Below are positions 17,410 to 27,195 of a stretch of DNA of 64,000 bases, in pieces; position 1 is the first letter of the stretch; the number at the start of each line of letters is the position of its first letter. Location: NCBI RefSeq assembly GCF_009668025.1, contig NZ_WJXZ01000006.1, positions 372,001-436,000 on the forward strand, read 5' to 3'. Origin of the DNA: Larkinella terrae. Lineage in GTDB: Bacteria; Bacteroidota; Bacteroidia; Cytophagales; Spirosomataceae. A program made the translations under genes and the position numbers. The notes beneath the pieces are model-generated. The model had not been told where the DNA came from. It did not search any database and saw only the letters and a program-made list of their open reading frames with translations.

Positions 17410-18626
17410 ACCATCGATAACTGTTCCTGAACCAGATTGAGCAAATCTGCGGCCACTTTATCCTTCGACTTTAGCTCAAATTCATAGATTCGTTCGTCTT
17501 TGTCAATAACGGTAATTTTGTTGGTATCGTGCCCAAAACCGGCACCCGGATCGCGTAAAGAATTCAGGACGATCAAATCAAAATTTTTGGCCCGAAGTTT
17601 AGAAACCGCGTTGTCCAGTTCATTATTGGTTTCGAGGGCAAAGCCAACCGTAATCTGATCCGGGCGTTTCTGTTGTCCCAATGTGGCTGCAATATCAATT
17701 GTTTTGGTCATTTCCAACGCAAAAACCGACTCCTTTTTCTTGATTTTCTGCTCTTCCGGATGCAAGGGCGTGTAATCCGCGACGGCAGCCGCCAGCACAA
17801 CAATCTGGGCCTTGGAAAATTCTGCTGCCGTTGCCTCATACATCTGTTGCGCCGAATGCACGGATATACGCCGGATGGCCGGGTCGGGGAGGGGCTGCAC
17901 ACTGGGTCCGCTGACGAGGGTCACATCGGCCCCTGCCTGCGCAAAAGCCCGGGCAATGGCGTAACCCATTTTGCCGCTGGAGTGGTTGCTGATGAAACGA
18001 ACCGGATCAATCGGCTCCTGCGTAGGCCCGGCGGTTATCAGAACCTGCTTGTGACGAAAGATCGGCCGGTGGGCGAAATGGCGTTCCAGATCCGCTACGA
18101 TGTGTTCAGGCTCAGCCAAACGGCCTTCCCCCACCAAACCGCTCGCTAATTCACCGTGTTCCGCCTGAATAAGCCGGTTTCCGAATGATTCCAGCCGCCG
18201 AAGGTTGTCCAGCGTGGAAGGATGGCGGTACATGTCCAGATCCATGGCCGGAGCGAGAAAAACCGGGCATTTGGCCGAAAGGTAAACCGCCGATAACAGA
18301 TCGTCACAAAAACCGTGGGCCAGTTTAGCCAGCGTGTGGGCCGAAGCGGGCGCAATAACCATCAGATCGGCCCAAAGAGCGAGCTCGACGTGGTTGTTCC
18401 ACTGGCCTTCGCCCTGACCGCCTGAGCTGGTAAATTCTGAAAATACCGGCCGTTTCGCCAGCGTTGCCAGCGTCAATGGAGTAATAAAATCCTTGGCGGC
18501 CTGGGTCATCAGTACCTGAACCTCCGCCCCGGATTTGACCAATAGCCGAATAAGCAGGGCTGATTTATACGCAGCGATGCTGCCGGTTACACCCAGCAGA
18601 ATCTTTTTACCGGCCAGAGTAGACAT
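17406..18626 (-). CDS. coaBC: Bifunctional PPC synthetase / PPC decarboxylase
   Basis: CoaBC joins cysteine to 4'-phosphopantothenate (CoaB) and decarboxylates the product (CoaC, with FMN). The start at 18626 gives the normal N-terminus (KKILLGVTGSIAAYK) and 406 residues; an upstream in-frame ATG at 18665 adds 13 poorly fitting residues. The CoaC half has the NHVELALWAD histidine but reads PAMDLDMY where E. coli has PAMNxxMW, and the usual substrate-loop cysteine is replaced (ELASGLVGEGRL). The CoaB half has TAGPTQEPID, NHSSGKMG and KKKESVFALEM. The variants appear to be typical of Bacteroidota. Confidence 0.95.
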   Translation of the reverse strand: MSTLAGKKILLGVTGSIAAYKSALLIRLLVKSGAEVQVLMTQAAKDFITPLTLATLAKRPVFSEFTSSGGQGEGQWNNHVELALWADLMVIAPASAHTLAKLAHGFCDDLLSAVYLSAKCPVFLAPAMDLDMYRHPSTLDNLRRLESFGNRLIQAEHGELASGLVGEGRLAEPEHIVADLERHFAHRPIFRHKQVLITAGPTQEPIDPVRFISNHSSGKMGYAIARAFAQAGADVTLVSGPSVQPLPDPAIRRISVHSAQQMYEATAAEFSKAQIVVLAAAVADYTPLHPEEQKIKKKESVFALEMTKTIDIAATLGQQKRPDQITVGFALETNNELDNAVSKLRAKNFDLIVLNSLRDPGAGFGHDTNKITVIDKDERIYEFELKSKDKVAADLLNLVQEQLSMV

Positions 18627-18745
18627 AAAAGTTAATTTAAAAGCAAATAAACCGGGAAAGTACAAAATTCACAGAGAGTGTTCGCGCTGGCGATTTTCTC
18701 CGTGAGATCTGTTCTTCCCCGGTTTGCTTTGGACTTCGACTTAAA

Positions 18746-19066
18746 TTACAGCGAGTTGGTCGTATCTTCCTCGACCGTACGCCATTGCAATTTACCTTCC
18801 AGAAACTCATCCGTAGCAACGGTTGTCGGTTTCGGCAGGCGCTCGTAATATTTTGAAATTTCGATTTGCTCGCGGTTTTCGAAAACTTCTTCCAGATTGT
18901 CGACCGCCGAAGCAAATTCTGACAGTTTATTGCTCAGTTCTTCTTTCATTTTGCTCGAAATCTGCCGGGCGCGTTTTGAAATAATCGAAACTGATTCGTA
19001 CAGATTACCCGTTGCGGCTGCAATTTTATCGGTATCGCGGGTGATGATTGAAGGATTATTTGCCAT
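18746..19066 (-). CDS. rpoZ: RNA polymerase omega subunit
   Basis: This is a 106-residue Rpb6/omega-type protein. The conserved part is near residues 10-60 (TRDTDKIAAATGNLYESVSIISKRARQI), which clamps the beta-prime C-terminus and supports polymerase assembly; the rest is acidic and less conserved. It lies 60 bases after bamD and 119 bases before coaBC, the usual Bacteroidota order. The longer gap to coaBC could hold an extra promoter, though none was identified. Confidence 0.92.
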   Translation of the reverse strand: MANNPSIITRDTDKIAAATGNLYESVSIISKRARQISSKMKEELSNKLSEFASAVDNLEEVFENREQIEISKYYERLPKPTTVATDEFLEGKLQWRTVEEDTTNSL

Positions 19067-19126
19067 GATTTTTCGGTTTTCAAAAGCTATTTTTGGCCAA
19101 AAAGGATTGCGGCCAAAAGGTGATTG

Positions 19127-20011
19127 TTAATTAGCCGTTGTCGCGGTGACTTTGGCCGGTTTTTGTTGTTGATTCAACTTCTCTTTTTCCAGATTCGCGA
19201 TGGTTTCCAGCTCTTTGCGGCTATCCTCGTACATCCGCTCAGCTTTCCTGATATCCGAACTTTTGGGGAATTTGTCGACCAGAGCCAGATAATAAGTTAC
19301 AACATCCTGGTGCCGTTCCTTAATTTTATCGGCGAAACTATTTTTGGCCAGGTGGTATTGAGCGTCAACCCGTAGATAGGCCAGTTCTTCATTGTATTTC
19401 GAATCCGGATATTCCCGCAAAAAGTTCGTAATGGAAACCACTGACGACCGATAATTAGCAATGTTGGCCGCACTGGTTTTGTAATACTGCTTCGCTTTAT
19501 CATACGCTTTCCGCTCCAGTTTGTCGCGAAGAACCGCAATGTATTGCGTACACTCCTGCCGAAACGGACTTTCCGGGTGGGCGTTGATAAAGTCCTGCAA
19601 CGCAGCCATCGCCGTCAGCGTATTGGATTGATCCAGGTTGTAATTCGGCGAATCTTTGTATAAAGAGAGCGCGTAAAAGTACATCGCTTCGTGAGCGTAA
19701 TCGCTTCGGGCAAACGTTTCGTAAAACTGTTTGAAGTGAAACGACGAAAGCTGATAGTTCTGCTGCTGGTATTCGCAGTGGGCCCGGTAAAACTGAGCCA
19801 TTTCCGACTCCGTACTTCCTTTCAGAATGGGGATCAATTCTTCAAATAAGAGACCTGCCCGGTAAAATTCACCTTTTTTGAAATACGTTACGGCGGCCTG
19901 GTACTTCTGATCGTCGGTACCCGTTTTCTGTAACTTCTGGAATGGGCTGCATGACGTTAATACTACCAACAACACAACCGCTAACTTACCTGCTCTCAAA
20001 TAATGCTGCAT
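19127..20011 (-). CDS. bamD: Outer-membrane assembly lipoprotein BamD
   Basis: BamD is the essential lipoprotein of the BAM complex that inserts beta-barrel proteins. The 294 residues carry a lipobox near residue 21 (VVLTSCSPF), then TPR helices: KYQAAVTYFKKGEFYRAGLLFEEL, FYRAHCEYQQQNYQLSSFHFKQF and a third block around SNTLTAMAALQDFI. The conserved FPKSSD segment lies near the end of the TPR array, and the C-terminus is low-complexity with lysine and glutamine. It is the first gene of the bamD-rpoZ-coaBC-porD run; its promoter would be in the 138 bases upstream. Confidence 0.92.
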   Translation of the reverse strand: MQHYLRAGKLAVVLLVVLTSCSPFQKLQKTGTDDQKYQAAVTYFKKGEFYRAGLLFEELIPILKGSTESEMAQFYRAHCEYQQQNYQLSSFHFKQFYETFARSDYAHEAMYFYALSLYKDSPNYNLDQSNTLTAMAALQDFINAHPESPFRQECTQYIAVLRDKLERKAYDKAKQYYKTSAANIANYRSSVVSITNFLREYPDSKYNEELAYLRVDAQYHLAKNSFADKIKERHQDVVTYYLALVDKFPKSSDIRKAERMYEDSRKELETIANLEKEKLNQQQKPAKVTATTAN

Positions 20012-20095
20012 AAGGATGCAAAATTAATAAAAATCTCTGTAAACTTTAACGATAAGTCCGGTTAAATAGTGCTGAATCAGAGGAGAGTAATGGGC

Positions 20096-20130
20096 AAAAA
20101 AAAAGCAGTAAACAGATTTCTGTCTACTGC
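20096..20130 (-). terminator. Intrinsic terminator of T9SS cargo gene
   Basis: Arms 20105-20116 and 20119-20130 pair over 12 bases with one mismatch. On the minus strand the hairpin is followed by nine T residues (20104 down to 20096). It lies about 20 bases past the stop of the gene at 20150-20791. Confidence 0.8.
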
Positions 20131-20149
20131 CTATCTAAAAACGTATACC

Positions 20150-20791
20150 TCATTGGTGACTGACCATTAATTTTTTGGTGGCAATCTTCTTGCCTTCCAG
20201 TGACAATTGGTAGAAATACATTCCTGAATTCATTTCGCTGGTAGCAATCCGGACTTTCCGTTCGTTGCGGTCCAAAACGTATTCCCCGACCTGAGCCCCC
20301 AAAACGTTATAGAAAACCAGCTTGGCGTCTTTTACGGAACCCGTAATCTGGTAATCTATTTCGGCACTTTCGTTCGCCGGATTTGGGTAGATATTTGAAA
20401 CCGTAATCCGATCATTTGAGTACATCCGGTCATCGACTTTTCGGGTTTCTTCGGCTGACTGCCGTGCCTCGGGAACTGCTAAACTCCCCGTATCCGAACT
20501 GGCCGTACGAGCCGTAGCTTTACTGGCCGATGTATTCAAAAGCTGATTGCGGTAAAACTGATTGATGGCGGTGTTTTTCTGGGCCGTAACACCCCGATCC
20601 AAACTGGAGACATTTGGGTGTTTCAGAAAAGGGAAATTATGGGAGTGGATAACCCGGCTTGCCACGGCGGGCTTTTGTCCCAATTCCAACCGGCTTTTTG
20701 GCTTGCTGCTATCGGTTTGAGCCAGTAAGCTCTGTGAAACCAATAGCGCCAGGCCGGTTAACCAGGCATATAAACGTACAGGTTGTTTCAT
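20150..20791 (-). CDS. Secreted protein with T9SS type A sorting domain
   Basis: This 213-residue protein has an N-terminal signal peptide (cleavage near LLAQ-TDS). The middle (about 30-130) is low-complexity, serine- and alanine-rich, with no recognised domain. The last 80 residues are a T9SS type A sorting domain: NIYPNPANESAEIDY, VFYNVLGAQVGEYVLDRNERKV, and MNSGMYFYQLSLEGKKIATKKLMV. That tail directs the protein through the outer membrane by the Por/Gld machinery and is then removed. The mature protein is small, and its function is unknown. Confidence 0.85.
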   Translation of the reverse strand: MKQPVRLYAWLTGLALLVSQSLLAQTDSSKPKSRLELGQKPAVASRVIHSHNFPFLKHPNVSSLDRGVTAQKNTAINQFYRNQLLNTSASKATARTASSDTGSLAVPEARQSAEETRKVDDRMYSNDRITVSNIYPNPANESAEIDYQITGSVKDAKLVFYNVLGAQVGEYVLDRNERKVRIATSEMNSGMYFYQLSLEGKKIATKKLMVSHQ

Positions 20792-20973
20792 ATAGTTTCA
20801 TGCAATAATCGGGTGGATATATTACCCCATCACAAACATATTTAAAAAACCGAGAAAGTCAACGACCGCTACCTCAAAAAATTGCTATTCTCAGATCTTT
20901 TTTGTCAGTTAGAACTTCGTTGTCTCTCAAAGGTTTAAAATAGACTGAAAAATTTATTGAAAAATGTTACGGT

Positions 20974-23109
20974 TTACTTGTTTACTTTTCGAACCGGTTT
21001 TTTGTTGAGCTCGCGCTCCAGATCACTTTCTTCGGCGGGAGAAACTGAAGTCTTTCGCGCAGGCACTTTTCCAGTTTCTGCTTTTTTCAGCGCTTCAGTT
21101 GCCAGACTGTCCACTTTCTGAGTCTGAACTCCATCCGGGATAGCAATTGTTTTTTTAGTTGATACCAGTTTTCTAGTTGAATTGGATGACTCTTCAGCCA
21201 CGCTTTTTACAGGTGTCAGCTCAACGATTGGTTTACTCTTTAGCCCTTCGGTTGTTGTGCTATCAGCCTTCTTCGTTTTGTTTTCGGTTACTTTCTCGAC
21301 CGTTTTTTTAGTTTCTGCCGCCGAAACCGGTGTCAATTTTCCCGTAGATAAATCCTCTTTTACCGACGTATTTCCGCTGGCAGCCCCCGGCATTTTTTTG
21401 ATCAGATTCCTGATCTTTGGTTCCGCTGCCGGAACCTCCCGTTTGATGGTGGCAGACGCTTCCGGCAAAACCGGAGTAACTGCGTTTTTAGCCTTTTCGA
21501 TTCCCGATAAAACCGGTTGGCTGGCCGGTGCTTCCGGTAGGCCCAAAACCCGGGCTTTCGTGGGTTTTTCGGCCACTCGCCAGTTAAAACCGTCCAACCG
21601 TTTGTCGGCTTCTTTTAACTCCTTGGGTGGAACCAGTTTTGAATCCGGTTGCCCATAAAAGCTGATTTTTTTTACTTTTCGATCCATGAACCGGATGGTC
21701 ATTTTACTACACAAAACCCGATTCATTCCCACCATTTTATTGTTGTCGTCAACGGCAAAATAGAGACTTTCGCCGTTGCCTTCCACTACCACATGGTCAA
21801 TGTCGGAGCGGTCATTTTTCTTGTCATAGGCAAAATAAGTGGTCAATGTCCGCCCTTTTACCTGGTTAAAGTTGAGCAGCGTATCCTGTGATATGACGAA
21901 AGAGTGGCCCCGAAGTAACATTTTATTGATGCGATTATTTTTCATCAATGCGGTTATCGAGTCGCCTTCCATCTGGTAATTGGTACTCCACACGATTGGA
22001 TCTCTGTAAAAATAGATGGTAGAATCGGCGGTTTCGTACACAATCGAATCACACTTACTCTGCAAATCGTTCTTAAAAACCAGGACGTTTTTCTGGCCGA
22101 TTAGCCTCCGATACGTCGAATCGGCCGCCGGAGAGCCTTTCTTCCGTTTCGGATTGGGCAATTCAAACGACCAGAGCGTATCGGCCCGCATGTAGAGCGT
22201 ATCGGAACTGGTGATGCTTTTAACGACCGCATTCCCAACCATACGAGCTACGCCCACTTTGCGGTTGTAACGCCCGAAATTGCCCGTCAGAATGGTCTGA
22301 TCTCCCTTCGCAAAAAGAACGACGTTGCCACGGGCGGTGTAAAAATCATTGGCATTGTTGCCAAATAAGGTATCGCCCGTCAGCGTATATTTTTCCGTTT
22401 CAATGGTGGCCCGGCGCTGAAAATTCGACAAACGCGAAACCGTATTGTAATCGCCGTCTTTCGCAATCAGCGTCCCTTCCTTACTCACAATTTTGGTTGG
22501 CCCCTGAAACGTGGCAATCTTACTGAATGAATTGTAAAGCAACGAGTCGGCTGTCAGGGTGTATTGCGGATTAACCAGTTTTACGTTCTCGTGGAAAGTA
22601 AAAAGTTTCGTCCGCGTATCGTAATAGCCCTCCCGGCTGGTCAGAATATTTTCCCGGTCAACGATTCGGCCTTTTACCGGATAATGCGCAATGCCATTGG
22701 CGAGATCGTATTCCAGTTTTCGGGTCGTCAGCGTCATTTTCCGATCTTTTAGAATAACCGTCCGGCCGGTAACAACGGATTGGCGCGAAGCGCCGTAATA
22801 AAAAACCGTATCCCCCCTGACACTGAGCGTATCGCCCTGAATCATCCGTACGTTTCCGTAAGCTTCAATGACGTTGGTCGTTAAGTTCTGGATCGCCAGA
22901 TCGCAGTACATCAGCATGTTTTTCTGCTGAAGCTCAACGTTACCCGTTAACTTTCGAACCTCTTCCGTACCAGACTGAATACCTTCCAACTGATCGGCAC
23001 GCTTCAGAATGACAATATCAGATGTTCCGCCAGCCGATGGATTGGCAACCTGTGCTTCTGCCGAAATGGCCAGCGAAACCAGGAGCAATACCAGAAGTCT
23101 GTGTATCAT
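20974..23109 (-). CDS. OstA/LptA-like LPS-transport protein with long C-terminal tail
   Basis: The start at 23109 gives a clean signal peptide (MIHRLLVLLLVSLAISAEAQ); an in-frame ATG at 23153 adds 15 polar residues. The 711-residue protein has OstA-type strands across about residues 25-480 in several repeats (RKLTGNVELQQ, EAYGNVRMIQGDTLSV, FHENVKLVNPQYTLTADS, YTARGNVVLFAKGDQT), as in LptA and the LptD N-domain, which bind lipid A. The last 180 or so residues are low-complexity, rich in Lys, Glu, Pro, Ser and Thr. It probably works with lptC in LPS transport. It lies divergently from tilS. Confidence 0.82.
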   Translation of the reverse strand: MIHRLLVLLLVSLAISAEAQVANPSAGGTSDIVILKRADQLEGIQSGTEEVRKLTGNVELQQKNMLMYCDLAIQNLTTNVIEAYGNVRMIQGDTLSVRGDTVFYYGASRQSVVTGRTVILKDRKMTLTTRKLEYDLANGIAHYPVKGRIVDRENILTSREGYYDTRTKLFTFHENVKLVNPQYTLTADSLLYNSFSKIATFQGPTKIVSKEGTLIAKDGDYNTVSRLSNFQRRATIETEKYTLTGDTLFGNNANDFYTARGNVVLFAKGDQTILTGNFGRYNRKVGVARMVGNAVVKSITSSDTLYMRADTLWSFELPNPKRKKGSPAADSTYRRLIGQKNVLVFKNDLQSKCDSIVYETADSTIYFYRDPIVWSTNYQMEGDSITALMKNNRINKMLLRGHSFVISQDTLLNFNQVKGRTLTTYFAYDKKNDRSDIDHVVVEGNGESLYFAVDDNNKMVGMNRVLCSKMTIRFMDRKVKKISFYGQPDSKLVPPKELKEADKRLDGFNWRVAEKPTKARVLGLPEAPASQPVLSGIEKAKNAVTPVLPEASATIKREVPAAEPKIRNLIKKMPGAASGNTSVKEDLSTGKLTPVSAAETKKTVEKVTENKTKKADSTTTEGLKSKPIVELTPVKSVAEESSNSTRKLVSTKKTIAIPDGVQTQKVDSLATEALKKAETGKVPARKTSVSPAEESDLERELNKKPVRKVNK

Positions 23110-23299
23110 CTTGTTGTAATAGACGCTAGTTTTATTCAAAGGGTTGCGACACATGGAAAAAAAATACTAAAATTTCTGAACTCGGATTTAGCAGATTAAA
23201 ACGGTCTGCCGTAGCGGGATAAACCAGGATTCAATAAATTGCCAATCAATCTCAAGTAATCCTTCAATTCCGACTCAGATCATATTAAAATACAAAATT

Positions 23300-24682
23300 A
23301 TGGCTTTAGCTCAAAACAAGGCCATTGAGGATCAGTTTTTAAGCTTTATTAACACTGAACAACTTTTTGGCCAAACTGATTGCATTTTGCTGGCAATAAG
23401 TGGCGGTTTGGACTCAGTAGTAATGGCGGAACTGTTCCGGTGGGCGGGTTTTCGGTACGGCATTGCCCACGTTAATTTTCAATTGCGGGGAACTGATTCG
23501 GAGGAGGACCAGGCTTTTGTAAAAGCCCTTGCGGAACGCCACCAGGTGCGGTTTCATACGACTCAGTTAGCGGCCAAAGAAGAAGCTGAAAAATTGGGAA
23601 TTTCGACCCAGATGGCCGCCCGCCAACTGCGGTATGCCTGGTTTGAAGACATTGCGAAAGAGTTTGGCTATAACGGTATTGCGACTGCCCATCACCAGGA
23701 TGACGTTCTGGAAACCATTTTGTTAAACCTTGTTCGCGGCACCGGATTAACCGGGCTGCGGGGCATTCCCATCAGGCAGGGAAATATTATCCGACCGTTG
23801 TGGTTTTCAAGCCGGGCCGAAATTGAAATGCACGCACAGAAAACCGGGTTGGTCTGGCGGGAAGATGGGTCCAATTCGTCGGATAAATACCACCGAAACC
23901 GGCTGCGCCACCAGGTCGTGCCGGTTCTGAAAGAGCTCAACCCCAGCCTGTTGCAAACGTTACAAACCACCGTAACCCGGCTTCAGTCGGCAGATAATCT
24001 GGTCGATGAAGAAATTCGGTGCTCGTGGGAGGAAATCGCTGAAAACCGCTCCAATAGCTTTTCTCTTTCCATTCAAAAACTGATCACTTATCGGGAGTGG
24101 GAGTTTCGTTTGGCGGAATGGCTTCAACCGTTTGGCTTTCAATATATTCAAACTAAGCCGATCGCTGCAGCTGTGCGGTCATCGGTTTTTGGTCAGAAAT
24201 TTTATTCAACTACCCATCAGATCATGCGGGATCGCCAGTATCTGGTGATTGAAAAGCGGCACTCGTCGATCAATGAGTCGATTGTTGTGAATACGTTTCC
24301 GGATCAGGAAGTGTTGATTTCGGCTCATCATGTCCTTGGGTTTACCGTTGTCGATAAACCGGCCGATTTTCAACTTTCGGTTGATCAGCAGATTGCTTAC
24401 CTGGATGCCGACCTGATTCAGTGGCCGTTGACGATCCGGCAATGGCAAAACGGCGAGTCGTTCCGGCCGCTGGGGATGAAAGGAAGCCAAACGATTGGTA
24501 ATTTCCTGACCAATCGCAAAGTGACGCTTGCGGAACGTCGTTTCGTACAGGTTCTGTTGTCAGACAATCAGGTTGTCTGGCTCATCGGTCATCGGATAAG
24601 CGACCAGTTTAAAATAACCGCCAAAACCCGGAAAATCCTGAAAATCGAACGGCGGCATACCTCCGAATTAAACGCTGGGTGA
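23300..24682 (+). CDS. tilS: tRNA(Ile)-lysidine synthetase
   Basis: TilS converts C34 of the minor tRNA-Ile to lysidine using ATP and lysine, so AUA is read as isoleucine. The 460 residues have the N-type ATP pyrophosphatase PP-loop (AISGGLDSVV near residues 31-40), the tRNA-facing AHHQDDVLETILLNL and GLTGL blocks, and the C-terminal TilS domain (FRPLGMKGSQTIGNFLTNRKV). All domains are complete. It is transcribed alone toward the PorE-like gene. Upstream there is no SD-like sequence, which is usual in this phylum. Confidence 0.96.
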   Translation: MALAQNKAIEDQFLSFINTEQLFGQTDCILLAISGGLDSVVMAELFRWAGFRYGIAHVNFQLRGTDSEEDQAFVKALAERHQVRFHTTQLAAKEEAEKLGISTQMAARQLRYAWFEDIAKEFGYNGIATAHHQDDVLETILLNLVRGTGLTGLRGIPIRQGNIIRPLWFSSRAEIEMHAQKTGLVWREDGSNSSDKYHRNRLRHQVVPVLKELNPSLLQTLQTTVTRLQSADNLVDEEIRCSWEEIAENRSNSFSLSIQKLITYREWEFRLAEWLQPFGFQYIQTKPIAAAVRSSVFGQKFYSTTHQIMRDRQYLVIEKRHSSINESIVVNTFPDQEVLISAHHVLGFTVVDKPADFQLSVDQQIAYLDADLIQWPLTIRQWQNGESFRPLGMKGSQTIGNFLTNRKVTLAERRFVQVLLSDNQVVWLIGHRISDQFKITAKTRKILKIERRHTSELNAG

Positions 24683-24833
24683 GTTACCTCACTGGTGCGT
24701 TGACCCCTTTGCTTTGGCAATGTAAAGCAATTTGACAGCGAGCAGGTTAATAAATCTACAAATTAAAATAATATGTACATACAATTTTGGCATTTCTTTT
24801 GATGCATGTAGGGGGTAACCCTTGCGATCCACT

Positions 24834-27140
24834 ATGAATTATCTACGACTGTTCCTGCTGAGTGCGGTTTTGAGTACGTTGACGCTGGCTGTCCAGGCCC
24901 AAAGTGCGCGTCTGAAAGCTGCCAATAAACAGTTTGAGAATCTGGCTTATGTCAACGCAGCCCGGGCGTATGAGGAGTTTTTGCGGTTGGATAAACACCG
25001 GGATCCTGCGGAAGTGCAGGAAGCCTACACGAAACTCGCCTATAGCTATCGATCCCTGCAGGATACGAAAAATGCCGAACGAATTTATTCAGATTTGCTC
25101 AAGGAATTTCCGGAAACCGATTCAAAAAATTACCTCTATTACGCGCAGGCATTGGCTGCGAACGGAAAATACCGCGATTCGCAGAAGATGTACAGCAAGT
25201 ACGGCGAGAAACAAAAGGAGGATTTGCGGGGGCAGAAATTCACGGTTTCCTACATGGACATGAACCGGTTTTACCAGGATTCTTCTTCATACCGCGTTGA
25301 ATACCTGCCTATCAATTCGCGTCAGGCGGATTTTAGTCCGATGTACTACCAGAATGGGCTGGCATTTGTATCGGCCCGCCACGAAACCGGGCCGGTTAAG
25401 CGGGTTTTCGGCTGGAATCAGACACCATTTCTTGATCTTTATTTTTATCCGGATACGACCGACCTTCGTAAAAACGCTGATCTGGCGGTTCAGTCCGCTT
25501 CGCTGGGCGGTAGCAATACCACTGCGGAAGTGGTTGTAGCCGAGCCGATGGATGATAAATCGCTTTCCAAAACCGAAATTTTTAGTCGGACGCTCAATAC
25601 GAAATACCACGAAGGGCCAATGACTTTTTTCAAGGATCAGTCCCGGATCATTTTTACCCGGAACAATACCGCCAAAGGAAAAGAAGGGAAAAGCAGTGAT
25701 GGTGTTCGCAAATTGAAATTGTATATCGCTGAAAATGTTAAGGGTAGCTGGCAGAAATCCGAAGAATTACCGTTTTGCAGCAATGATTATTCCGTTGGCC
25801 ATCCGGCCCTGTCGCCCGATGATACCAAACTGTATTTTGTTTCGGACATGCCGGGAGGTTTTGGAGGAACGGATATTTACGTCGTTGAGTACAAAGACGG
25901 GCAATGGTCTTCGCCGGTTAACATGGGTAAAGAAATCAATACTGAAGGCAACGAAATGTTTCCATTTATTGATGAAAATAATAATCTGTATTTCTCGTCC
26001 GACGGACATGAAGGGCTTGGTGGTCTGGACCTTTTTTACGCCGAACTTCGCGAAGGTGTCGCTTTTAAAGGAGTACAGAATATGGGCTACCCCATCAATT
26101 CGGAGAAGGACGATTTCGGTTTGATTGCGACCAAAAACCGCACTTCGGGCTATTTCAGCAGCAACCGGAAACAGGGGGCCAGTGATGATAACATTTACAG
26201 CTTTCGCCGAACCTGTAAGCAACTGAATATTTTTGTTTACGACGCCAAAACCAATGAACCGATCGCGGTTGCGGATGTTCGGGTGATCAAGGCGGGCGTA
26301 AATCAGGATCTGCGTTTTACGGGAACTGACGGCAAAACCGGGTTTTGTGTCGATGCCAATATTGATTACGAGTTCAAAGCCATCAAAGAAGGGTACGCCA
26401 CCAACAGCATCCGGTTTTCAACCATGACGCAGTCCGAAAAACCGGTCATGAATGTCTCGATCTATCTGGAAAAAAGTGAAAATACGCTGGTGAAAGGAAC
26501 TGTAAAAACGGAAGTTAACCAGCAACCGGCACCGGGCGTTACGGTGACATTACGGAACGAAAAAGACAAATCGGAGCAGCAGGTCGTGACCGGAACCGAC
26601 GGTAAATACGAATTTGAAATGAAACCCGGCGCGCCCTATACCTTAACTACGCAGAAAAATCGCTACACTGCCAACCAGGAACAAATGCCGAAAATGAAAG
26701 CGGGAAAGAATCCCAAACTCATTGAAAAACAGCACGGTATTTACGGAGAAGGCGATGTGTTTGAGTTGAAAAACATTTATTACGATCTCAATAAGTTTTT
26801 CATCCGACCCGATGCCGCCCGCGAACTGGACCATGTCGCGGCTCTTTTGAGAAAGTACCCGGAAATGAAAATTGAAATGCGCTCACACACCGACAGTCGC
26901 GCCAGTGACGCCTACAACATGCAATTGTCGGAAAACCGGGCCCGGGCAACTGTCGATTACCTCGTCAACAAGGGTATTGATCCGGCCCGGCTGAGTGCCC
27001 AGGGTTTTGGCGAGAGCGAAATTCTGAACGGTTGTACCGACGAGATTGCCTGTCCGGAAAGTAAACACCAAAAAAATCGAAGAACGGAATTTAAAATTGT
27101 GTCAGTGCAGCGAAATGTCTCCGAACCCACCGGGAAATGA
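24834..27140 (+). CDS. porE: PorE-like T9SS-associated OmpA-family protein
   Basis: From the ATG at 24834 (rather than an in-frame TTG at 24822) this is a 768-residue exported protein with a signal peptide ending near VQAQ. A TPR-like helical part (about 20-140) precedes PD40/WD-like beta-propeller repeats (HPALSPDDTKLYFVSDMPGGFGGTDIY and relatives, about 160-460). Two carboxypeptidase regulatory-like domains follow, then a C-terminal OmpA domain (KIEMRSHTDSRASDAYN, LSENRARATVDYL, KNRRTEF). That order matches P. gingivalis PorE (PG1058), which anchors the T9SS to peptidoglycan. The assignment rests on architecture; the gene stands alone here. Confidence 0.82.
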   Translation: MNYLRLFLLSAVLSTLTLAVQAQSARLKAANKQFENLAYVNAARAYEEFLRLDKHRDPAEVQEAYTKLAYSYRSLQDTKNAERIYSDLLKEFPETDSKNYLYYAQALAANGKYRDSQKMYSKYGEKQKEDLRGQKFTVSYMDMNRFYQDSSSYRVEYLPINSRQADFSPMYYQNGLAFVSARHETGPVKRVFGWNQTPFLDLYFYPDTTDLRKNADLAVQSASLGGSNTTAEVVVAEPMDDKSLSKTEIFSRTLNTKYHEGPMTFFKDQSRIIFTRNNTAKGKEGKSSDGVRKLKLYIAENVKGSWQKSEELPFCSNDYSVGHPALSPDDTKLYFVSDMPGGFGGTDIYVVEYKDGQWSSPVNMGKEINTEGNEMFPFIDENNNLYFSSDGHEGLGGLDLFYAELREGVAFKGVQNMGYPINSEKDDFGLIATKNRTSGYFSSNRKQGASDDNIYSFRRTCKQLNIFVYDAKTNEPIAVADVRVIKAGVNQDLRFTGTDGKTGFCVDANIDYEFKAIKEGYATNSIRFSTMTQSEKPVMNVSIYLEKSENTLVKGTVKTEVNQQPAPGVTVTLRNEKDKSEQQVVTGTDGKYEFEMKPGAPYTLTTQKNRYTANQEQMPKMKAGKNPKLIEKQHGIYGEGDVFELKNIYYDLNKFFIRPDAARELDHVAALLRKYPEMKIEMRSHTDSRASDAYNMQLSENRARATVDYLVNKGIDPARLSAQGFGESEILNGCTDEIACPESKHQKNRRTEFKIVSVQRNVSEPTGK

Positions 27141-27195
27141 TGGAGCCGGAAAACCGCTTCATTTCAGGTTTGATTTCCCGAAGCATTTTCCATTG

